From: Anaerolineae bacterium
GTDB lineage: Bacteria; Chloroflexota; Anaerolineae; Aggregatilineales; Phototrophicaceae
Reading direction: 5' to 3'
DNA: 64,000 nt
Assembly: GCA_023382675.1 (NCBI GenBank)
Contig: JAHDWN010000019.1
Span: 51,245 to 115,244, forward strand
This document shows positions 58,301 through 64,000 of the stretch, one piece after another (the first letter of the stretch is position 1; each line of letters starts with the position of its first letter). Position numbers and translations under genes: made by a program. The notes under the pieces are model-generated. The model was not told the DNA's origin, made no database searches, and saw nothing but the letters and a program-made list of their open reading frames with translations.

Positions 58301-58649
58301 AGCCGGGGCGGTCACGCAGCGCCTGCGGGATGTTTTCAGCCGGGCTGATCATGAATGGCGTGTTGCCTGGGCCGTACAGGTGCGTCGAGAACGATCCAGT
58401 GATACCGGCCTGGGTATAGGTTGTATCGCCCGTGTAGAGGTTGCGAATCGCGACTTGTGCCGTCGGGAACACGGCGTTCGATTCGCCAGAAATAGTGACG
58501 ATACCGTTTTCGTCCGGTTCGGAAATGCTGATGAGCGAAGTGCGTGGCGGATCGCCGCGCTGTGCGCGCTGTCCATCTTGGGCCAGGACTGTCGAAAGCG
58601 ACAGCACTGCGGCCAGAAAAATCACCAGGCTGGCGAGTAATCGACGCAA
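55374..58649 (-). CDS. Very large secreted protein of unknown function
   Basis: 1091 aa with signal peptide MRRLLASLVIFLAAVLSLSTVLAQ; 11 nt upstream of the propeller-cytochrome gene, same strand. Confidence 0.75.
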   Translation of the reverse strand: MRRLLASLVIFLAAVLSLSTVLAQDGQRAQRGDPPRTSLISISEPDENGIVTISGESNAVFPTAQVAIRNLYTGDTTYTQAGITGSFSTHLYGPGNTPFMISPAENIPQALRDRPGSLPGGPAVVVYRSYPTGIDGSYQFTVSGSLGSGAEHWAANGSVNRVVFETGDPNPLRLELDVTVPRPLAEVDLNEFRVIGQLELIPVVLRQNGETHPVSVRLTNNGWASALTPSGLAIDDVGSERLLAETAIGAADIAPVLNGLSFRLVFERQLPSNLPAGIYVPALKVLVRAGDAAPETWETSPLFGQGAGYSGTALTRLPLVFNVGSLESIELPWVLMMNTPTDGSRGLLPVGTDDYALSNRVHFNSPTYIVPLNADGAPATYSLEPHLLMQFPNAYAVSAPPLIPLLFPGGRLTLSIHQPDGTTLSPGNLPILQNQLSSPALDESEQFGRQSPVDTYQLATLNPNISRFSFNQYGEHVINLTGEFEDIFGNRYSGGGEYHILVAERLELSPAVLSGTPFEVGNALNPGLHVAPAIPADVTVTVRIYPLDGGEPTEQVFEGTANDYGYFSPQTSPFVFDQPGEYVIDYEARYEDSNGRLWAGSLRSAGVIAGETSDYVARGARGLANFTSGLQPAWYRAERLLAARNQTVSPVIANTPYHSGDVLWITDDVTSALAPTLRLQDRIGSYENWLLAGAATDASALGSIIRRAAAVDELPLALFGADGKPYDPAQRAAPASRGYTYVSFIHPGFSVRQMVSGAVIPSLPIWTDMQDPLNRQVGAGVNGLAAGDYVFLFGGAVVDNPDIDVRTTAIYGSLAVVVEADDPNGTRVASPGRASDGGTDGGPLLRIDDQAYNTFFLPTGVQPGDILPLGDTFAFSGQAAPARAARIDLRVTSPSGALRMFSGRANAIGYYYDPVNDFALDETGVWTVEVQVTQDGLTSAGVAQPPYLTGGIPGAPDGRFSFYVAEPESAPIEVTTRQDIQIPAALPYNFNFTVPNGWTAVSVYYTLTAPGFLIEQGTLRLSGRTFSYQHNPTNVARRFPNMEVDGRAHGVASSDPHRLTMMIIARDEVGRPRTSYRTFTIFHDRLISLNN

Positions 58650-58716
58650 GTTCTATTTCCTCGTGACGCAGTGTTATCTACAGTATAGGAGATTTCACCG
58701 CTAAGCCCCACAAATG

Positions 58717-59292
58717 CTAGGGCTTCAAACCCAATCTAACGATAATGTCATCCAGATGCGCCAGCACAGCATCGGGCGCGTCATTGTTGAGGAGGGTGAA
58801 ATCGGCAATCGCAATCGGGCCACCCTTTTCCAGCTTCTTGATTTCCGCAAAATCGCGGCTGAGCGCCTCCTCCGGTGTCAGCGGGCGTTCTGGCCGCGCG
58901 GCGAGGCGGGCATAGCGCACAGAACGCTCTGCCACAATCGCGACCACGACCATCATACTGCGGAATTCCGCTTGCAGCAGTTCATATTCGCTGAAGCTGT
59001 ACAGTCCGTCGATGACGATACTTTGACGCCGCGCCAACTCCTCGCGCAAGATCGGCAGCGCGCGTAGGGCAATCGCGGCCATGCCATCTTGTGCGCGAAA
59101 TTCTTCGCGCACCACTCTCTCGTGCTCCGGCAAAAGCGCTAGCCCGCGCCGCTCGACCTCGCTGGTGACGATGCCACCGAAGCGAAATTGAAAAAAGCCG
59201 CGCTGTTCCAGGTGCTGCGCGCACAAACTCTTACCAGCGCCGGGCATACCGACAAGCGCCAGCACGCGCGGTGTAGATACGGTATCAGGCAT
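58717..59292 (-). CDS. P-loop nucleotide kinase-like protein
   Basis: VLALVGMPGAGKSLCAQHL Walker A; SIVIDGLYSFSEYELL. Confidence 0.8.
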   Translation of the reverse strand: MPDTVSTPRVLALVGMPGAGKSLCAQHLEQRGFFQFRFGGIVTSEVERRGLALLPEHERVVREEFRAQDGMAAIALRALPILREELARRQSIVIDGLYSFSEYELLQAEFRSMMVVVAIVAERSVRYARLAARPERPLTPEEALSRDFAEIKKLEKGGPIAIADFTLLNNDAPDAVLAHLDDIIVRLGLKP

Positions 59293-59442
59293 GATGTCTC
59301 GACTATGATGCTTGGCGATGAAATTCAATGCCCATTATACACCAGGGCGGGGGAGGGCTGCGGCGGACGACCGGGTTGAGATTGGTGGCCGTTTTCGTGC
59401 GATCTGCACAAGCGCCACGGCATAAATATCTGCTCGAATCAT

Positions 59443-59490
59443 TTGACAACGTTGACGTTGGTGGCTAAACTCATGATGTCAACGTTGTCA
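59443..59490 (+). promoter_or_regulatory. Promoter with two LacI-type operator copies
   Basis: TTGACA (59443) N17 TAAACT (59466); TGACAACGTTGACG (59444-59457) and TGTCAACGTTGTCA (59477-59490). Confidence 0.7.
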
Positions 59491-59520
59491 TTTGAGATAG
59501 TAATAGGTTTTGTTTCTATT

Positions 59521-60522
59521 ATGCCTACCATTAAAGAAGTTGCCGAAGCGGCAGGAGTTTCTTTCAAGACCGTATCGCGTGTCATCAATGGTGATGCCAA
59601 TGTTCGCCCGGAGACACGCGCCAAGGTCATGGACGCGGTCGCGCGTCTTGGTTATCGCCCCAACCAGATCGCCCGACAAATGCGCACGCAGCGTTCGCAC
59701 CTGATCGGCTTCATCAGCGACGAAATCGTCACCACCCCGTTTGCGTTCAACATTATTAAAGGCGCGCAGCAAGAAGCCTGGCGGCACGGGTTGATGCTGC
59801 TGGTAGTGAATACGGCTTCGGATCGCGAACACGAAGACGAAGCCGTAGAAATGCTGCTCATGCGCCAGGTCGAGGGCGTCATCTACGCGACGATGCGTCA
59901 CATGATCATCGAACTTCCGCCAATGCTGCGCGAAGTGCCGGTCATGCTCCTGAACTGCCGCTCCGCCGATGGCTCGCTGGCGTCGGTCGTCCCTGACGAA
60001 GTTGACGCAGGGTTCAAAGCGACAGAAATTCTGCTCAAAAAGGGACATCGCCGCATCCCCTTCATCAACCTGGAGCCGACAGCCGTCGCTGCAGTTGGGC
60101 GGTTGCAGGGCTACCGGCAGGCGCTGGAGGCGGCTGGCATCGAATTTGACCCCGCGCTCATACGCAACACGTATGGCAACTCCGCGGATGGTTATGCCCA
60201 GGCGCGAGCACTGCTGGCAGAAGGTCCGCCGCCCACGGCGATCGTGTGTGGCAACGATGCCGTGGCTGCTGGTGTCTACGAAGGGATCAAAGAGCGTGGG
60301 CTGCGTATTCCCCAGGATATTGCCGTCATCAGCTTCGACAATCTGGAACTGATCGCAACGATGCTCAAGCCCGCACTCTCGACGATGGCGCTGCCGCATC
60401 TGGAAATGGGCGAATGGGCGGTGCGCCACTTGATGCAATCCGGGCTGCGTTCCTCGACGAAACCCGATCAGGTCGAGCACGCCATGCTGCCCTGCCCGTA
60501 TATCGAGCGCGAGTCTGTGTAA
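59521..60522 (+). CDS. LacI-family transcriptional regulator
   Basis: PTIKEVAEAAGVSFKTVSRVINGDANVRPETRAKVMDAVARLGYRPNQIARQMRTQRSHLIGFIS. Confidence 0.95.
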   Translation: MPTIKEVAEAAGVSFKTVSRVINGDANVRPETRAKVMDAVARLGYRPNQIARQMRTQRSHLIGFISDEIVTTPFAFNIIKGAQQEAWRHGLMLLVVNTASDREHEDEAVEMLLMRQVEGVIYATMRHMIIELPPMLREVPVMLLNCRSADGSLASVVPDEVDAGFKATEILLKKGHRRIPFINLEPTAVAAVGRLQGYRQALEAAGIEFDPALIRNTYGNSADGYAQARALLAEGPPPTAIVCGNDAVAAGVYEGIKERGLRIPQDIAVISFDNLELIATMLKPALSTMALPHLEMGEWAVRHLMQSGLRSSTKPDQVEHAMLPCPYIERESV

Positions 60523-60610
60523 CGGACGCGCCTGAATCGGTGACTCCGCTGGCGCTCCAGAGCTGACCAGCGATGTCCAAATAACGTTCATTTATGCAGG
60601 AGGATGTGAG

Positions 60611-61894
60611 ATGAAACTTTCGCGTGTTCTATTGGGCTTGCTGCTTGCGGCATTATTTATAGTTCCATTGACAGCGTCAGCTCAGCCGGCAGAAATCTCG
60701 GTCTTTTTCCACAGTGGACGCGGCGCAGAACGTGATGCACTCGACACGATTCTGACGAATTTCAACGACTCTCAGAGCGATTACGTTGCTGTGGCGACCG
60801 AACTGCCCGAAGGTAGCTATACCGATGCCGTGAACGCGGCGGCGCTTTCAGGCGATCTTCCCTGCCTGCTCGATTTCGACGGGCCGACGCTCTACAGCTT
60901 TGCCTGGCGCGGCTATCTGATCCCGATTGATTCATACGCCTCGGAAGATCTACTGGCGGATATTCTGCCGTCGATCATCGACCAGGGCACCTACAATGGC
61001 CACCTTTACAGCCTGGGCGTCTTCGACAGCGGCCTGGCGATCTGGGGCAACAAGGCGATGCTGGAGGCAGCAGGCGTCCGGATTCCGACCGGTCTCGATG
61101 ATGTCTGGACACTGGACGAGTTCGACGCGGCGCTGGCAGCCTTGAAAGAGGCGCATCCTGACAATTTCATCCTCGACCTGAAGATGAACTATGGCGAGGG
61201 TGAATGGTTCACTTACGGTTTTTCGCCCATTCTCCAGGGCTTCGGCGCTGACCTGATCGACCGCGAGACTTATGCAACCGCCGAAGGTGTGCTCAACGGT
61301 GAAGTGGCTGTCGCGGCCATGACCTGGTTCCAGGATTTGTTTGACAAGGGCTATGCGACGACCACACCGCCGGATGACAACGAGTTCATCAATGGCAATG
61401 CGGCGTTGAGCTGGGTCGGTCACTGGGAATACAACCGTTATGCCACCGAGCTGGGCGATAACCTGGTGCTCATTCCGATGCCGAATCTGGGCGCGCGCGC
61501 AGCGACCGGCATGGGGTCATGGAACTGGGGCATCACCAGCCAGTGCGAGAATCAGGACGGCGCATGGTCGCTGCTTGAGTTCATGCTCGATCCAGAACAG
61601 ATGACGATCATGACCGATGCCAACGGCGCAGTTCCGAGCCGCATCAGCGTGCTGGATGCTGACCCGAATTACGCCACGGGTGGCGATTTGAACATCTTCG
61701 TTCAGCAGTTGCAGGGCAGCGTCGCTGTCCCGCGTCCACAGACACCCGCGTATCCGGTCATCACCCGCGAATTCGCCACAGCTATCTCTGAGATTTCCAC
61801 CGGCGCAGACGTGCAGGATACGCTGGATTCGGCAGTCGATGCCATTGACGCCGACATCGCTGCGAATGACGGCTACCCGGCTCCCTCCATGTAG
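60611..61894 (+). CDS. Sugar ABC transporter substrate-binding protein
   Basis: Signal peptide; EISVFFHSGRGAERDALDTILTNFNDSQSDYVAVATELPEGSYTDAVNAAALSGDLPCLLDFDGP. Confidence 0.9.
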   Translation: MKLSRVLLGLLLAALFIVPLTASAQPAEISVFFHSGRGAERDALDTILTNFNDSQSDYVAVATELPEGSYTDAVNAAALSGDLPCLLDFDGPTLYSFAWRGYLIPIDSYASEDLLADILPSIIDQGTYNGHLYSLGVFDSGLAIWGNKAMLEAAGVRIPTGLDDVWTLDEFDAALAALKEAHPDNFILDLKMNYGEGEWFTYGFSPILQGFGADLIDRETYATAEGVLNGEVAVAAMTWFQDLFDKGYATTTPPDDNEFINGNAALSWVGHWEYNRYATELGDNLVLIPMPNLGARAATGMGSWNWGITSQCENQDGAWSLLEFMLDPEQMTIMTDANGAVPSRISVLDADPNYATGGDLNIFVQQLQGSVAVPRPQTPAYPVITREFATAISEISTGADVQDTLDSAVDAIDADIAANDGYPAPSM

Positions 61895-61990
61895 CATCCG
61901 TTCAGAGGGCGGTGAAAAGCCGCCCTCTCTCTACCTGAAGACTGCGGCTGGCAACCCACAGCGCCAGCCTGACTCACACGGGAAATTCCT

Positions 61991-63097
61991 ATGGCGATCA
62001 CTCTTGGAACATCCTCGGCGCGGCGCAACGAACGAACGGCAGCCTATTTGATGCTGCTACCAGCAGCCGTTTTGTTGATCGTTTTTTCGCTGATCCCGTT
62101 TTATTCCGCGCTTCGCCTCAGCTTTACCAACCAGCCCCTCGTGCCGCAGCTCCTGCCGGATGGCACGCAGCGGCCTGCGGAATATGTCGGGCTGGACAAC
62201 TACAGTCAGCTACTGCGCCTCGAACTGCTCACGTTGACGCCGGAGGTTGGCGATGACGGCCAGCCCCTGCGCGACGACAATGGCGACCTGGTCTTCCCAC
62301 GCGCGCGCACGATCTTGCGTGGTGACGAGCAGTATGCCGGCATGTCCGAACTCACACAGATCCATTTGCTCGGCAGTCGCTATCTGTTGGCCGCCAGTGA
62401 TCCGGCATGGTGGCGTTCGCTGTTTAACGTCTTTACCTTCGTCTTGATTGTCGTGCCGGTGCAAACGAGCTTTGCGCTAGCGCTCGCTATGCTGGTCAAT
62501 CAGAAAATTCGCGCCTCGAATTTTTTCCGCACGGTTTACTTTGCGCCTGTGGTCACGTCGATGGCGATTGTATCGGTGATCTGGTTCTTCCTCTATAACC
62601 CTGACCAGGGCTTTATCAACAACTTTCTTTCGGTTTTCAATGTCGGCCCCTTTCAATGGCTAGAGCATCCCGCATCAGCGATGATCTCGATCATCCTGAT
62701 GTCAATCTGGCAGGGCGTCGGCTTTCAGATGATCATCTTTCTGGCTGGCCTGCAAGAGATCCCGGAAGCATTGTATGAGGCCAGCGCGCTCGATGGCGCG
62801 AATCCCTGGCAGCAGTTCCGCTTCGTGACGCTGCCCGGCCTGCGCAATACGACCATTTTTGTCGCCATCAGCACGACCATTCTCGCCTTCAAGCTGTTCG
62901 TCCAGGTGGACGTGATGACCTTCGGGCGCGGCGGCCCCGAAGACTCAACGATCACGCCGATCTTGCACCTCGTCAACGAAGGCTTCCGTGGCAGCCAGCG
63001 CGTCGGCTACGCATCAGCGATTGCCGTCGTCTTCTTGCTGATTGTGCTCGCCATTTCGCTCATCCAGCGCCGCGTGCTGACGGAAAAGGAGGCATGA
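61991..63097 (+). CDS. Sugar ABC transporter permease (MalF-like)
   Basis: EASALDGANPWQQFRFVTLPGLRNT EAA motif; 6+ TM. Confidence 0.93.
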   Translation: MAITLGTSSARRNERTAAYLMLLPAAVLLIVFSLIPFYSALRLSFTNQPLVPQLLPDGTQRPAEYVGLDNYSQLLRLELLTLTPEVGDDGQPLRDDNGDLVFPRARTILRGDEQYAGMSELTQIHLLGSRYLLAASDPAWWRSLFNVFTFVLIVVPVQTSFALALAMLVNQKIRASNFFRTVYFAPVVTSMAIVSVIWFFLYNPDQGFINNFLSVFNVGPFQWLEHPASAMISIILMSIWQGVGFQMIIFLAGLQEIPEALYEASALDGANPWQQFRFVTLPGLRNTTIFVAISTTILAFKLFVQVDVMTFGRGGPEDSTITPILHLVNEGFRGSQRVGYASAIAVVFLLIVLAISLIQRRVLTEKEA

Positions 63098-63098
63098 G

Positions 63099-64000
63099 AT
63101 GACGGCCATAACGACCGATACCGCCGCCATGCGGGCAGAAGCCGAAGCCCGTGCCCGCAGCGCCCGGATACGAAAAACCGTCCGCAGCGTGATCAACTAC
63201 GCCGTCATGATCGGGCTGGCGTTCTTTTTCGCCTTTCCCATCATCATCATGGTCGTCTCGTCGTTCAAGCCGGATGTCGAGATCGCCGGTGATATGCGCT
63301 CGCTGAATGCGTTCGTGCCGCGCAACCTCACGGGCGAGAACTACTCGTGCGCCGATTACGATCAGGCGAACAGTGCGTGCTCACCCACACCCGGCGAAAA
63401 CCCAGGCTTGTTCGAACGGCTGCCCTTCGGGCGCATCTACTTCAACTCGGTTTTCGTGACGGCCAGCATTGTGATCGGCGGCTTGTTCGTCAACAGCCTG
63501 GCGGCTTTTGCGCTGGCCCGGCTGAACTTCCCAGGCAAGAAGCTGCTGATCACGATTGTGATCGCGATGATCATCATTCCCTTCGAGGCGCTGGCTGTGC
63601 CGCTGCTGCTCCAGGTCAACAGCTTCCCCTGGATCGACGGCAGCACAAGCTGGGTCAACAGCTATCACGTCCAGATCTTTCCCTTCATGGCGGACGCCTT
63701 CTCAATCTTTCTCTTTTACCAGTTCTTCATCGGCATCCCGAAAGATTTCGACGAAGCGGCCCGCGTGGATGGCGCGAGCATCTTCACCATCTACTGGCGC
63801 ATCATCGTACCGCTGTCGCTGCCAGTGTTCGCGACAGTGGCGATTTTGCAGGCGCTGACCCATTGGGGCAGCTTCCTCTGGCCGCTCATGGCAACACGCG
63901 GCTTCGAATTCCAGCCGCTGCCGGTGGCGATGCGCGTTTTCTTCGGCCAGGCACCGCGCCAATGGGGCGACATCATGGCGTTCGCTTCTCTGGCGACTGT
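63099..64000 (+). CDS. Sugar ABC transporter permease (MalG-like), truncated by window end
   Basis: FDEAARVDGASIFTIYWRIIVPLSLPVFATVAI EAA motif; open to window edge. Confidence 0.92.
   Translation, partial: MTAITTDTAAMRAEAEARARSARIRKTVRSVINYAVMIGLAFFFAFPIIIMVVSSFKPDVEIAGDMRSLNAFVPRNLTGENYSCADYDQANSACSPTPGENPGLFERLPFGRIYFNSVFVTASIVIGGLFVNSLAAFALARLNFPGKKLLITIVIAMIIIPFEALAVPLLLQVNSFPWIDGSTSWVNSYHVQIFPFMADAFSIFLFYQFFIGIPKDFDEAARVDGASIFTIYWRIIVPLSLPVFATVAILQALTHWGSFLWPLMATRGFEFQPLPVAMRVFFGQAPRQWGDIMAFASLAT

Overview
The window is about 64 kb of GC-rich bacterial chromosome. Gene style (TACAAT/TATAAT -10 boxes, dense palindromic and heptamer intergenic repeats, many secreted Thr/Pro-linker proteins) suggests a Chloroflexota-like organism, but that is an inference. 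Most of the window is ordinary: GT-C type membrane proteins, flippase, HAD, MBL hydrolase, BirA, DinB, ribosomal proteins S1 and L25, HIT, thiolase, AI-2E transporter, and a LacI-regulated sugar ABC transporter. There are two tRNAs (Lys-CTT and Asn-GTT). I see no CRISPR array, transposase, integrase or restriction-modification locus. The most interesting signals are: (1) two paralogous TIR-TM-WD40 proteins with the putative catalytic Glu retained, one bracketed by an intact GNAT gene and a degraded GNAT relic; (2) a vapBC operon whose toxin has a single in-frame amber codon; (3) a 25-bp perfect direct repeat of the tRNA-Asn 3' end that brackets a small gene and a decayed partner resembling the start of an HNH gene; (4) a 10-haem-motif cytochrome built from two pentahaem halves with EF-hand-like loops; (5) several unrelated intergenic tracts with strict 7-nt periodicity, one forming the N-terminus of a CDS; (6) a zinc-ribbon gene broken at a T6 run. 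Family names were assigned by reading motifs only; no database search was run.
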